Source: Streptomyces sp. NBC_01276 (GTDB lineage: Bacteria; Actinomycetota; Actinomycetes; Streptomycetales; Streptomycetaceae). From it: a stretch of 64,000 nt of DNA. Numbering within the stretch: the stretch's first letter is position 1; every line of letters begins with the position of its first letter. Below the pieces are notes generated by a model. The model was given only the letters and a program-made list of their open reading frames with translations. It did not search any database and had not been told where the DNA came from. Below are positions 27,137-37,019 of the stretch, piece after piece. The translations under genes were made by a program, and so were the position numbers. The stretch covers positions 7,624,501-7,688,500 of the forward strand of contig NZ_CP108442.1 of assembly GCF_041435355.1 (NCBI RefSeq), given 5' to 3'.

Positions 27137-27970
27137 ATGCCACAGCAGACACCACCGGCGGACGCGGCGCCGGCGGACCGCCCGGAGATCGAGATCCGTG
27201 ACCTGCACAAGTCCTTCGGCGACAACCACGTCCTGCGCGGCATCGACCTGGACGTCGCCCCCGGCGAGGTCGTCTGCGTCATCGGGCCATCCGGCTCCGG
27301 CAAGTCGACGCTGCTGCGCTGCGTGAACCTGCTGGAGGAACCGAGCCGGGGCACCGTCCACGTCGGCGGTACCGAACTCACCGACCCCGACGTCGACATC
27401 GACGCCGTCCGCCGCCGCATCGGGATGGTCTTCCAGCAGTTCAACCTCTTCCCGCACGTGAACGTCACCGGCAACCTCACGCTGCCGCAGCGGCGGGTGC
27501 TGGGCCGGGACAAGGTCCGGGCCGCCGAGGTCGCCCGGGAGAACCTGGAACGGGTCGGTCTCGCGGACAAGGCGGGCGCCTTCCCGGCCCAGCTGTCCGG
27601 CGGACAGCAGCAGCGCGTGGCGATCGCCCGGGCCCTGTCGATGGGGCCGGAGGTGATGCTCTTCGACGAGCCGACCTCGGCGCTCGACCCCGAACTCGTC
27701 GGCGAGGTCCTCTCGGTGATGCGGCTGCTCGCCGGCGAGGGCATGACCATGATGGTCGTCACCCACGAGATGAGCTTCGCCCGGGAGGTCGCGGACCGCG
27801 TCGTGTTCATGGACGGGGGAGTGATCGTCGAGCAGGGGCCGGCGGCGCAGGTGATCACGCGCCCGGCACACGAGCGGACCAGGAACTTCCTCGACCGGAT
27901 CCTGGACCCCGCGGCGGCCGAGCCGCCCGTCGGCGACGGCGAGGGTGACGGAGAAGCCACCGCCACGTAG
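27137..27970 (+). CDS. Polar amino-acid ABC transporter ATPase
   Basis: This 277-residue ATPase is of the GlnQ/HisP type. Walker A is GPSGSGKST, the Q-loop is [10 protein letters not shown], the signature [15 protein letters not shown], Walker [14 protein letters not shown] and the H-loop [10 protein letters not shown] Pro/Ala-rich extension of about 18 residues precedes the core and an acidic tail follows. ATG 27137 has GAGGAAG directly upstream and begins 7 bp after the permease stop, so it is the third gene of the operon. Confidence 0.94.
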   Translation: MPQQTPPADAAPADRPEIEIRDLHKSFGDNHVLRGIDLDVAPGEVVCVIGPSGSGKSTLLRCVNLLEEPSRGTVHVGGTELTDPDVDIDAVRRRIGMVFQQFNLFPHVNVTGNLTLPQRRVLGRDKVRAAEVARENLERVGLADKAGAFPAQLSGGQQQRVAIARALSMGPEVMLFDEPTSALDPELVGEVLSVMRLLAGEGMTMMVVTHEMSFAREVADRVVFMDGGVIVEQGPAAQVITRPAHERTRNFLDRILDPAAAEPPVGDGEGDGEATAT

Positions 27971-28130
27971 CGGGCGACGACCCCGGTCCGCTCCGGCCGC
28001 CCGCGGCACGAGGGTCTTGTCGTGGTGTGACGAGATGCCGTTGGGTGCGTTCGGGTGGGGCGGAGCGCGGTGCGCAACCGGGAGCACAGAGTGATGAGTC
28101 CTCGCGTTCGGTCATGACATTGGAGGTCCG

Positions 28131-28364
28131 ATGGACACGCAGCCCACGTACGCACTGTCGTCGCGGACGCCGCGATGGGCGCTCGACCCCTACCGGTTCC
28201 CCGGGCTGGTGGGCCTCGATGTGGACGAGGCCCACCCCGACGCCGTCGCCCCGACGTCCGGGATCCACGAGCCGTGGATCACGGCGGGCACCCGGCGCGG
28301 CCGGTGGACCGTGGCCACCGTCGCCAGGGCCGGATCCCCGGCGTCGGCCTCGCCGGGGAGCTGA
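28131..28364 (+). CDS. Small hypothetical protein, possibly a truncated remnant
   Basis: This 77-codon frame has a strong ribosome site (GGAGG, 28122-28126) and GC-rich third positions throughout. I recognise no domain. Its second half lies antisense to the decayed carotenoid oxygenase described next, so the reading frame may run by chance into unrelated DNA and the product may be a truncated leftover. Confidence 0.35.
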   Translation: MDTQPTYALSSRTPRWALDPYRFPGLVGLDVDEAHPDAVAPTSGIHEPWITAGTRRGRWTVATVARAGSPASASPGS

Positions 28365-28524
28365 CCGGCGTCGAACGGCCGCACCGGCCGTCGCGGCCCA
28401 CGGACGGGCCTTCGACGAGGATCCTCCCGCGGGCGTCCTCGTAGGCGTTGGCGAGGTGCAAGGCGAAACCCCGGCCGATCCCGAACCAGCGCACCTGCCC
28501 GTCGGCCGAGGCCAACGTGGTGGA
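28250..28524 (-). pseudogene. Carotenoid cleavage dioxygenase remnant
   Basis: Two pieces in different frames match parts of the carotenoid oxygenase family. Piece A (28524 to about 28396) reads DGQVRWFGIGRGFALHLANAYEDARGRILVEG, the region around the conserved iron-ligand His with its NAYED sequel. Piece B (about 28333-28250) reads ATVHRPRRVPAVIHGSWIPD, the family's C-terminal end including the last His ligand. Roughly 150 residues that normally separate them are missing, and everything before piece A is gone after an in-frame stop. The gene is therefore broken by deletion and frame loss. Confidence 0.6.
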
Positions 28525-28538
28525 TCAGGTAGGTGCGG

Positions 28539-29015
28539 TCACGCGCGCTCGGCCCGCTCCTTCAGCCGGGCGAGCCACTGCACGAGGGAGTCGCGGAGCG
28601 CCTGCCGCAGCAGCTCCGGCGAGGCCTCCACGGGCGCCCCGGACCAGGACTCCTCGGTGCGGACCGTGACGGCGCCGTCCGCCTCCTCGAAGGTCCACAC
28701 GTGTACGCCGTCGATCCCCTGGGCCGGGCCGCCCCAGACGATGCGCGCGCCGGGGACCAACTGCAGGACGGTGGAGGTGATGTCGAGGCCGTGGGTGAGC
28801 CACCGGAAGGTGGCGCCGGGGGTGAGGGGGCCGTCCAGCGCGGCCCGGGTGACGTCCGGGTTCCAGTCGGGCCAGGCGTCGATGTCGGTGTGCAGGCGCC
28901 AGACGGTGTCGAGGGGGGCGTTGACGCTGGCGGACAGCCGTACGACGGCCGGCGCGCTCTCGTCGATCGTGACGCGGGGGGTGGGCTCGGGCCGCTGGAT
29001 GCGTTCGGTGCTCAT
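28539..29015 (-). CDS. SRPBCC (START-like) family protein
   Basis: This 158-residue cytosolic protein has the SRPBCC helix-grip fold pattern: VVRLSASVNAPLDTVWRLHTDIDAWPDWNPDV near the start, a central GARIVWGG strand and the long C-terminal helix LLRQALRDSLVQWLARLKERA. Members bind hydrophobic ligands in a deep pocket, or act as cyclases or hydrolases; no catalytic residues are assignable here. ATG 29015 has GAAGGAG about 10 nt upstream. An operator shared with the neighbouring TetR gene lies just upstream. Confidence 0.82.
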   Translation of the reverse strand: MSTERIQRPEPTPRVTIDESAPAVVRLSASVNAPLDTVWRLHTDIDAWPDWNPDVTRAALDGPLTPGATFRWLTHGLDITSTVLQLVPGARIVWGGPAQGIDGVHVWTFEEADGAVTVRTEESWSGAPVEASPELLRQALRDSLVQWLARLKERAERA

Positions 29016-29039
29016 GACGGGTGACGCTCCTTCTCTATA

Positions 29040-29057
29040 TGTGTGGTTAACCACTCA
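29040..29057. promoter_or_regulatory. TetR operator copy upstream of SRPBCC gene
   Basis: TGTGTGGTTAACCACTCA (29040-29057) contains the perfect dyad GTGGTTAACCAC. It agrees at 13 of 18 positions, in the same orientation, with the site at the start of the tetR gene (29690-29707), pointing to one repressor controlling both. Confidence 0.6.
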
Positions 29058-29121
29058 CTCTTTGCCCCGCAGGGACGGCGACCCGACCTCTGGTGGGCCG
29101 CCGTCCTGGGGGAGCCGGCTG

Positions 29122-29688
29122 TCAGTAGTGCCGGATGCCGGCGGTCAGGGTGCGCGTCCAGGGCGCGTCGACCGCCCCGGCGTCCATCGACACCACCAGG
29201 TGGCAGAGCATCCCGACGGCGAAGAACTCCTGGATCTGACGGTCGTCGCCGCCGGAAGCCCCGCGTACGTACTCGACCGTACGGGCGTAACCGGCCCGCA
29301 CGGCCTCGCGGACGGCGGGCTCGGAGACCGCGGCGGCCTGGGCGTGCAGCTGGACCAGCATCAGATCCTTGTCGCTGATCAGATGGGCGTACGCGTCGCC
29401 CATCGCGGAGAGCACGGCCTCCGGCGAGCTGCCGCGCGCACCGGCCGCGCCGGCCTCCAGGCTGGCCCGCACCCGTACGAAGCAGTGGTCCACGACCGCC
29501 ACGAACAGGGCTTCCTTGTTGGGGAAGAGCCGGTAGACGTACGCCTGCGAGATCCCGGCGGCCTTGGCGACCTCCGTGGTCGTGGTGCCGAAGTACCCCC
29601 GCGCGGCGAACGCTCCGATGGCGGTGCGCAGCACCGTCTCGCGGCGTTCCTCCGCGGTGGACAGCTGGCGTTGGCGTTCCGATTGCAT
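29122..29688 (-). CDS. TetR-family regulator
   Basis: This 188-residue protein has a TetR DNA-binding domain (about residues 15-60, with TTEVAKAAGISQAYVYRLFPNKEALF as the HTH core) and a helical C-terminal sensor domain. It lies upstream of the SRPBCC gene on the same strand. ATG 29688 is preferred over TTG 29700, because the operator-like palindrome covers the TTG and the domain starts well inside either form. The ligand may be the hydrophobic compound bound by the SRPBCC protein (inference). Confidence 0.87.
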   Translation of the reverse strand: MQSERQRQLSTAEERRETVLRTAIGAFAARGYFGTTTTEVAKAAGISQAYVYRLFPNKEALFVAVVDHCFVRVRASLEAGAAGARGSSPEAVLSAMGDAYAHLISDKDLMLVQLHAQAAAVSEPAVREAVRAGYARTVEYVRGASGGDDRQIQEFFAVGMLCHLVVSMDAGAVDAPWTRTLTAGIRHY

Positions 29689-29689
29689 G

Positions 29690-29707
29690 TGAGTACTCAA
29701 TCACTCA
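29690..29707. promoter_or_regulatory. TetR operator copy at its own gene start
   Basis: TGAGTACTCAATCACTCA (29690-29707) includes the palindrome GAGTACTC and matches the site before the SRPBCC gene at 13 of 18 bases. It abuts the ATG at 29688, so the promoter must overlap it or lie just upstream. From here to the glpF start (29989) no gene was seen. Confidence 0.5.
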
Positions 29708-29988
29708 CACTTTTTGGGTGTCAACCCCTCGGGTCACCTGATGGCCGGCGCTTCCCGCGCGTGGACGGCCACAAGGAGCAGCTCCGCTGATCGAGTGATT
29801 AGATCGATACGACCGGGTATGCGGCACGTGCGGAGATTCTTCCCGTGGTCCGTCCCCGCGCATCCAGCGTGTGCCACGACGGGCGCCGAGCCTCCGCACG
29901 AGCGACCGCCCGCCGGGCCCCGCGGCTGGCGGCGGCACCGACGGGCCGATGTGACAGCCGGTCTCCGCCGGCAAGGAAGCAGGCTCAC

Positions 29989-30837
29989 ATGGTTGATCGT
30001 CTCAAGGCATCGGGGCTGGTGGGCGAAGTGTCCGCCGAATTCGCCGGCACGATGGTCCTCATCCTCTTCGGCTGCGGCGTCGTGGCCCAAGTGGTCGCGG
30101 GCGGCGGACTCACCGACCCGCCCGGCGGCCTCGGAAACCACGACAGCATCGCGTGGGCCTGGGGCCTGGCCGTCACCCTGGGCGTGTACGTCGCGGGGCG
30201 CATGAGTGGTGCCCACCTCAATCCGGCGGTCACCGTCGCGCTGGCTGCCTTCAAGGGTTTCCCGTGGAAGAAGGTGGCACCCTACGTGCTGGCGCAGTTC
30301 GCCGGCGCGTTCGTGGCCGCCCTCATCGTGCGGTGGAACTACACCGAGGCGCTGGCCAAGTACGACCCCACCCACACCATCAAGTCGCAGGGCGTCTTCT
30401 CCACGCTCCCGGCGAACGGCAACCCGAACCTGCCGGTCACCGAATGGGGCGCGCTACGGGACCAGATCATCGGTACGGCGCTCCTGCTGCTGCTCATCCT
30501 CGCGGTCACGGACCTGCTCAACAACCCGCCCGGTGCCAACCTGGCGCCGTTCATCGTGGGACTGATCGTCGTCGCGATCGGGATGGCCTGGGGCACGAAC
30601 GCGGGGTACGCGATCAACCCGGCCCGTGACTTCGGTCCGCGGCTCGCCAGTTTCCTCACCGGTTACGGAGGGGCCTGGCGAGATCAGTACGGGAACTTCT
30701 ACTTCTGGGTGCCCATCGTCGGCCCGCTGGTCGGAGGCCTGATCGGAGCGGCTCTGTACAGGTTCTTCATCGGCCAGTTCCTGCCGACCGCCGAGGCCGA
30801 GCCCGAGGGCGTCGTTCCGATCACCGAAGAACCCTGA
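29989..30837 (+). CDS. glpF: Glycerol uptake facilitator (MIP channel)
   Basis: This 282-residue membrane channel has six helices and two half-helices carrying the NPA boxes: GAHLNPAVTVAL (first) and GYAINPARDFGPR (second). The Asp after the second NPA-Arg marks the glycerol-conducting branch rather than a strict water channel. ATG 29989 follows AAGGAAGC by about 10 nt. It is followed after 87 bp by glycerol kinase, so glycerol enters by diffusion and is trapped by phosphorylation. About 288 bp upstream are gene-free and presumably hold the promoter. No adjacent gylR-type (IclR) regulator is present. Confidence 0.93.
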   Translation: MVDRLKASGLVGEVSAEFAGTMVLILFGCGVVAQVVAGGGLTDPPGGLGNHDSIAWAWGLAVTLGVYVAGRMSGAHLNPAVTVALAAFKGFPWKKVAPYVLAQFAGAFVAALIVRWNYTEALAKYDPTHTIKSQGVFSTLPANGNPNLPVTEWGALRDQIIGTALLLLLILAVTDLLNNPPGANLAPFIVGLIVVAIGMAWGTNAGYAINPARDFGPRLASFLTGYGGAWRDQYGNFYFWVPIVGPLVGGLIGAALYRFFIGQFLPTAEAEPEGVVPITEEP

Positions 30838-30863
30838 CCCTCAGCCCGACGTCATCCCCCGCC

Positions 30864-30884
30864 CGGGGCGGCGAAACCGCCCCG
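30864..30884 (+). promoter_or_regulatory. Intercistronic hairpin between glpF and glpK
   Basis: CGGGGCGG and CCGCCCCG form an 8-bp stem with loop CGAAA, 26 bp after the glpF stop. It may act as a partial terminator or protect the glpF message, allowing different levels of the two proteins. Confidence 0.4.
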
Positions 30885-30924
30885 CCGCGGGACGGGCTCT
30901 CCCCCCAAGAGAGGCGGCACCACC

Positions 30925-32442
<1,518 letters not shown>

Positions 32443-32510
32443 CCGCGGGGAAGCGGGCACGACCGGAAACCTCCGCCCGTGCCCGCGGTCCCGTCCACCG
32501 GTCCTTCTCC

Positions 32511-32570
32511 GGGCCGTCCTCCTCCGGGCCGTCCTTCTCCGGGCCGTCCTTCTGCGGGCCGTCCTCCTCC
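32511..32570. repeat. 15-bp tandem repeat, four units
   Basis: Four tandem units of GGGCCGTCCTYCTSC occupy 32511-32570, with a partial fifth before them. They lie between the convergent glpK and MFS genes, 31 bp beyond the MFS stop. The period is a multiple of three, so the array would be in frame if translated, but no gene covers it. Confidence 0.8.
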
Positions 32571-32601
32571 GTCCGGACCGTCCGCCCCGGCGCTCCGGAC
32601 G

Positions 32602-33903
32602 TCACCCCCGTCCGCCGGCCTCCGGCACCCGTGCCCCACGGCCGCCCTCGCGGGACCCGCGCCCGTACGACGCCGCCAGGTGGCGGGCGAGGGAGAGGGC
32701 GGCGAGGAGGGCCACGAGCCCGCACACGCCCGGCCAGCCGGCCCGGTCGTAGACCCGCACGCCGGCCCACGAGCCGACGCTGCCGCCCAGGTAGGCGCAG
32801 GTCATGTAGGCGGTGTTGAGCCTGCTGCGGGCGTCGGGACGCAGGGCGAAGACCCGGGCCTGGTTGGCGACCGTGCCGCACTGCATCGCGACGTCCAGCA
32901 GCAGCGTGCCCACGACCAGCGCGACCGCCCCCGCCGTCCCGCCCAGGGCGCCCGCCACGAGGACCGCGGCCGCGACGATGACCCCGAGCAGGCACACCAG
33001 GTTCACGGGATCGGAGCCCCCGCGGTCCACCAGACGCCCGGCGAGCGGAGTGCAGGCCATGGTCACCGCCCCGACCAGGGCGAGCATGCCCACCGCCTCC
33101 CCGCCCAGACGGTAGGCGGGACCGGCGAGGAGCAGGGCCACACAGGTCCAGACGGCCGAGAAACCACCGAAGACGGTCGCCTGGTAGAGGCAGGAACGGC
33201 GCAGTTCGGGCTCGGTGCGCAACAGGCGCAGGCACTCCGCCAGCAGCACCCGGTACGGCCGGGGCGGCGGCGGGGCCGTGACCGGCAGGGCGCGGACGAG
33301 GACGAGGGCGAGCAGCAGCACCACGACCGCCGCTGCCAGGTAGGGGGCACGCCAGCCCAGCCGCTCGCCGAGCGTGCCGCTGAACGTACGGGCCAGCAGC
33401 ATCCCGCCGATCGACCCGCTCAGCAGGGTGCCCATCACGGCCCCGCGGCGGTCGGGGGCCACCATCCCCGCCGCCAGCGGGGCGATCAGCTGGGCGGCCA
33501 CCGTGGTGACGCCGACGCAGGCGGCCGCCGCGACCAGGGCCGGCAGGGCGGGGGCGCACCCCGCGGCGAGGAGGCCGAGCCCGGAGAGGAGGAGCAGGGT
33601 GACGATGAAGGGCCGGTACGGGATCCGGTCGCCGAGCGGTACCAGCAGGAGGATCCCGGTCGTGTAGCCGATCTGCGTGGCGGTCACCACCAGCGCCGAG
33701 GCATCGGGCGTCGTGCCGAGCCCGGCGGCGACGAGCGGGGTGATCGCCTGAGGGAAGTAGACGTTGCCCACGCCGACGGCGCAGGTCAGGGCCAGGAGCA
33801 GCACCGTGCGGGGACCCAGGGTGGTCCCGTCACCCATGGGCCGCCGCACGGCGGTCCCCCCGGTGACGATCGCCGGTTCCCGCGTGGGAGTCGGAGGTGT
33901 CAT
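32602..33903 (-). CDS. MFS transporter
   Basis: This 433-residue protein has about 12 hydrophobic segments and the motif-A-like loop LLLVPLGDRIPYRPFIVTLLLLSGLG. It resembles the YNFM/arabinose-efflux type of drug/proton antiporter (start GVGNVYFPQAITPLVAAGLG). It diverges from an ArsR-type regulator with only 56 bp between the start codons. No ribosome site precedes ATG 33903, so it may be leaderless. Substrate unknown; control by the divergent regulator is the likely arrangement. Confidence 0.82.
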   Translation of the reverse strand: MTPPTPTREPAIVTGGTAVRRPMGDGTTLGPRTVLLLALTCAVGVGNVYFPQAITPLVAAGLGTTPDASALVVTATQIGYTTGILLLVPLGDRIPYRPFIVTLLLLSGLGLLAAGCAPALPALVAAAACVGVTTVAAQLIAPLAAGMVAPDRRGAVMGTLLSGSIGGMLLARTFSGTLGERLGWRAPYLAAAVVVLLLALVLVRALPVTAPPPPRPYRVLLAECLRLLRTEPELRRSCLYQATVFGGFSAVWTCVALLLAGPAYRLGGEAVGMLALVGAVTMACTPLAGRLVDRGGSDPVNLVCLLGVIVAAAVLVAGALGGTAGAVALVVGTLLLDVAMQCGTVANQARVFALRPDARSRLNTAYMTCAYLGGSVGSWAGVRVYDRAGWPGVCGLVALLAALSLARHLAASYGRGSREGGRGARVPEAGGRG

Positions 33904-33959
33904 GCGGGGAAGTCCACGGCACGGGGCGCTGCGCGCCAATCGATGTAGCGTATGGCTTG

Positions 33960-34940
33960 ATGATCAGCTACGAACTGGGCGTCGAGGACCTGGCGGACAC
34001 GCGGTTCGCGATCTCGCCCCTGCACGAGACCGTGCTCAGCCTCCGGGTGCTGCGCGACCCGGGACTGTCCGCGCTGCACCTGCCGTGGCGCCGGACCGTC
34101 CTCGGCCGGCTCGGCGGGCTCGACACCGGCCTGCTGATGTCCGTGGTCGCGTCGCGGCGCACACTGCCCGACTTCCTCACGCCGCGTCCCGCGTGCTTCG
34201 AGCCGGCCTTCGAGGACGAACTGGCCGTCGTGGGCCGGACCGGCCCCGCCACGGTCCGGCGCGACCTGCTGGCCACGCACGCCCCGGACCCGCTCCCCGA
34301 CGAACTGCGCGCCGCCCGCGCCGCCGACGACGCATCCGTCCTCGCGCTCCGCGACGCCCTGTGCGACCTGCTGCGGCGGTACTGGCAGGTCGCCGTCGAG
34401 CCGGTGTGGCCGCGGATGCGGCTGCTGCTGGAGGCCGACATGACGTACCGCGCGCGGCAACTGGCCGTGGGGGGCGCCCGCCTGCTGTTCGCCGACATGC
34501 ACCCGAACCTGCGCTGGCACGACGGCGTGCTGCACATCGGTCAGATGGTCAGCCGGTATCACGCCCGCGCCTCCGGGCGGGGGCTGCTGCTCGTACCGTC
34601 CGTGTTCGCGAACAAACCCGCACCACCGGTCGGCGCGGACGAGGCGCCCATGATGTCGTACCCGAGCCGCGGGCTGGCGACCCTGTGGGCCCCGGAGCCC
34701 CTCCCCGACCCCTCCGCCCTCGTGTCCCTGCTCGGCGCGTCCCGGACCCGGCTGCTGGGGCTGCTCGACGCGCCGCTCCCCACGGTCGAGATCGCCCGCC
34801 GCACCGGGGTCACCCCGAGCGCGGTGTCGCAGCACTTGCGGGTGCTGTACGCGACCGGACTCGTGACCCGGGCGCGCGACGGACGGCACGTCCTGTACCG
34901 CCGCAGCCCCCTGGGCGATCAGCTGACCGGCGGCGGCTGA
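33960..34940 (+). CDS. ArsR-type winged-helix regulator with DUF5937-like N-terminus
   Basis: This 326-residue protein has a large N-terminal domain beginning YELGVEDLADTRFAISPLHETVLSLRVL, as in actinobacterial DUF5937 regulators, and a C-terminal ArsR HTH (about 270-320) with LPTVEIARRTGVTPSAVSQHLRVLYATGLVTRARDGRHVLY. No metal-binding cysteines of ArsR/SmtB are visible, so a different ligand is likely. A -10-like TAGCGT (33946-33951) lies 8 bp before ATG 33960, which suggests a leaderless message. Probably controls the divergent MFS exporter. Confidence 0.82.
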   Translation: MISYELGVEDLADTRFAISPLHETVLSLRVLRDPGLSALHLPWRRTVLGRLGGLDTGLLMSVVASRRTLPDFLTPRPACFEPAFEDELAVVGRTGPATVRRDLLATHAPDPLPDELRAARAADDASVLALRDALCDLLRRYWQVAVEPVWPRMRLLLEADMTYRARQLAVGGARLLFADMHPNLRWHDGVLHIGQMVSRYHARASGRGLLLVPSVFANKPAPPVGADEAPMMSYPSRGLATLWAPEPLPDPSALVSLLGASRTRLLGLLDAPLPTVEIARRTGVTPSAVSQHLRVLYATGLVTRARDGRHVLYRRSPLGDQLTGGG

Positions 34941-34967
34941 ACCCCGGGGTGCCCGCCCTCCGGCGTG

Positions 34968-35978
34968 TCAGCGGCCGTGGGCGGGCAGCAGGGCGAGGGC
35001 CTGGCGGAGGTTGTACTCGGCTATGCCCCGCATGGCCTCGCGGTCCGGGAAGTCGCCGTCGAGGAGCCGCAGCGGTCCGGCGACGAGGGACAGGCGCATC
35101 GCCAACGCGTAGAAGTCCAGCCTCCGTTCGTCGAGCCCGGAGCCGTTCAGGCGCCGGTAGTGCTCGGCGAACCGGATGCGCAGGAACGCGTGCTCCCACT
35201 CGACGTCGAAGAACATCAGGCCCTCGATGTCGATGAGGACCGGCTGCCCGTCCCCGTCCACCAGGACGTGGTCCGGTCCGAGCTCCCCGTGGACGAGACC
35301 GTACTGCGCGCGCGGGGGCACGGCGGCCGCCAGCCGGCGCACCTCGTCCTCCAGACGGGCACCCGCGCGGGCGATCCGGGCGTCGCGCGAGGCGGCTTCG
35401 GCGAGGTCGGCGAGCGCCCGGCCGAGGACGACCTCCTCGCACGAACGGCCGTGGGCGGTACCGCCGTCGTCGAGCAGCGCGACCTTTCCGAAGCCGGGAC
35501 CCGAGTGGCGTCGCAGCACGTCGAGCACCCCGGCGAGCCGGGCGAGGGCCGTCTCCGCGCGGCGCGGATCGCCGTCGAGCAGCGCTTCGAGGTTCTCGCC
35601 GGGTACGTCCTCGACCACGGCGATGTCGGCCGGGCACCACCGCCCGCTCCGGTCGGCCAGATGCACGCGGGGCGTACGGACCCCGAGGGCCTCCAGACGC
35701 CTGTGGGCCGCCTCGAACAGCTCGATGCCGGAGGCGGGCGCAAGGGGGTCCGCCAGGCGGTCGGCGGCCCCGCCGTGCGCGGTGGGCCAGTAGTTCTCGC
35801 CTTCGTCCCAGACGTAGACGACGGCGGTGGAGCCGTCGTCGAATCCCAGCCGGTACACGCCCTTCTTGCTGCCGCCCCGAAGCCGCGACACCCGGTCGAG
35901 CCGCTGCCCGCCTCCCAGGGCCGCACGCGCGGCCTCCGCCAGATGCTCACGCCGGACGACCCCGCGCATCACGTCCAT
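34968..35978 (-). CDS. Phosphotransferase of the APH/choline-kinase fold
   Basis: This 336-residue kinase-like protein has a glycine-loop region RLRGGSKKGVYRLGFDDGS, a VVYVWDE strand, the catalytic segment YGLVHGELGPDHVLVDGDG (Brenner motif variant HGELxPDH instead of HGDLxPxN) and the metal-binding LIDIEGLMFFDVEWE. Such enzymes phosphorylate aminoglycosides, macrolides, homoserine or other small hydroxyl compounds. The Asp-to-Glu change in the catalytic motif is unusual and could reduce or alter activity. GGAGGAGAGG precedes ATG 35978. It is second in a two-gene unit, 26 bp after the ABM gene. Confidence 0.8.
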   Translation of the reverse strand: MDVMRGVVRREHLAEAARAALGGGQRLDRVSRLRGGSKKGVYRLGFDDGSTAVVYVWDEGENYWPTAHGGAADRLADPLAPASGIELFEAAHRRLEALGVRTPRVHLADRSGRWCPADIAVVEDVPGENLEALLDGDPRRAETALARLAGVLDVLRRHSGPGFGKVALLDDGGTAHGRSCEEVVLGRALADLAEAASRDARIARAGARLEDEVRRLAAAVPPRAQYGLVHGELGPDHVLVDGDGQPVLIDIEGLMFFDVEWEHAFLRIRFAEHYRRLNGSGLDERRLDFYALAMRLSLVAGPLRLLDGDFPDREAMRGIAEYNLRQALALLPAHGR

Positions 35979-36004
35979 GACGTACCTCTCCTCCCCGCGT
36001 GCCG

Positions 36005-36307
36005 TCAGGCCAGAGGTTCGGCCGCGAGCCGGACGACCACGGCGGGGCCCGCCCGGAACACCGGGCTCGCCGCATCGGCTTCGACCATGTGCGCGGTGGC
36101 GTCGTGGGCGGCGAGCGCCTCCTGGGAGGACCACCGCTCGATGAGGACGAAGCGGTCCGGCTCCCCGCTCACCTGGTGCATGTCGTACCGCAGGCACCCC
36201 TCCTCGGCGCGGACGACCGGCGCGAGGCGCTCGAACGCGGCGATCTGCTCGGGCCCGCGTCCCGGAAGGGTGGTGATGTGTATGAGGAGTTGCACCGGTT
36301 CCGACAT
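36005..36307 (-). CDS. Antibiotic biosynthesis monooxygenase (ABM) domain protein
   Basis: This 100-residue single ABM domain has LLIHITTLPGRGPEQIAAFERLAPVVRAEEGCLRYDMHQ and FVLIERWSSQEALAAHDATAHM. The fold is a small ferredoxin-like dimer. Relatives (YgiN type) oxidise quinols or similar aromatics without cofactors. It is the first gene of a pair with the phosphotransferase. Confidence 0.85.
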   Translation of the reverse strand: MSEPVQLLIHITTLPGRGPEQIAAFERLAPVVRAEEGCLRYDMHQVSGEPDRFVLIERWSSQEALAAHDATAHMVEADAASPVFRAGPAVVVRLAAEPLA

Positions 36308-36412
36308 GTGCTGCAGCGTACCCGCCGGGTGATCGACGACGGCCGTCGGCACGGTGGTGCGCCCGCGGCAGGCGAAACGGCGGCGTAACAGGGGCCGTCT
36401 ACCGTCCTCGGG

Positions 36413-36958
36413 ATGAACATGACGGCGCACACGCACCCGGCCGGCGCGACGACGAGGATCCGGCCCGGCACCGAGGACGACCTCGCCGGACTTACCCGGA
36501 TCTACAACCACTACGTCACCGCCACGCCGGTCACCTTCGACACCGAGCCGTTCACCCCGGAACGGCGCCGGCCGTGGCTGCTGGACCATCCCGCCTCCGG
36601 CCCGCACCGGCTCCTGGTGGCCGAGGAGGGCGGGAAGCCGCTCGGCTACGCCACCAGCGGCCCGTTCCGCCCGAAGCGGGCCTACGCGACCTCCGTGGAG
36701 ACCAGCGTGTACCTCGCGCCCGAATGCACGGGACGCGGCATCGGCAGCCTGCTCTACGCGTCGCTCTTCGAGGTGCTGGAGCAGGAGGACGTCCATGTGG
36801 CGCTGGCCGGCGTCACCCTGCCGAACGCGGCGTCCCAGCGGCTCCACGAGCGGTTCGGCTTCCGCCCGGTCGGCGTCTTCGAGGAGGTCGGCCGGAAGTT
36901 CGACAGGTTCTGGGACGTGGCCTGGTACCGGAAGCCGCTGCGTCCCGGCCCCTCGTGA
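36413..36958 (+). CDS. GNAT acetyltransferase, phosphinothricin-acetyltransferase-like
   Basis: This 181-residue protein fits the Pat/Bar subgroup: DLAGLTRIYNHYVTATPVTFDTEPFTPERRRPWL at the start, YATSVETSVYLAPECTGRGIGSLLYASLFEVLE around the acetyl-CoA loop, then GVTLPNAASQRLHERFGFRPVGVFEEVGRKFDRFWDVAWYRKPL. Members acetylate phosphinothricin, methionine sulfone or related amines. Placement beside a RiPP operon on the opposite strand is probably coincidental, as a convergent terminator lies between. Confidence 0.88.
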   Translation: MNMTAHTHPAGATTRIRPGTEDDLAGLTRIYNHYVTATPVTFDTEPFTPERRRPWLLDHPASGPHRLLVAEEGGKPLGYATSGPFRPKRAYATSVETSVYLAPECTGRGIGSLLYASLFEVLEQEDVHVALAGVTLPNAASQRLHERFGFRPVGVFEEVGRKFDRFWDVAWYRKPLRPGPS

Positions 36959-36962
36959 TCCA

Positions 36963-37019
36963 CCTGACCCGGCCCCGGTGAAGGGGGGCGGCCCCGCCCC
37001 GGGGCCGGCCCGGGTCAGG
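36963..37019. terminator. Convergent terminator at the end of the RiPP operon
   Basis: CCTGACCCGG (36963-36972) pairs with CCGGGTCAGG (37010-37019), and the interior GGCCCCGG/CCGGGGCC can extend the stem. The right arm covers the YcaO stop codon. Confidence 0.55.

Noticed and set aside
29764..29830. GATCGA repeats upstream of glpF as a regulator site
   Set aside because: Only short direct GATCGA copies, with no consistent dyad; too weak to call.
36413..36958. GNAT enzyme as part of the RiPP operon (N-acetylation as in goadsporin)
   Set aside because: It is on the opposite strand behind a convergent terminator, and its sequence fits the phosphinothricin-acetyltransferase group.
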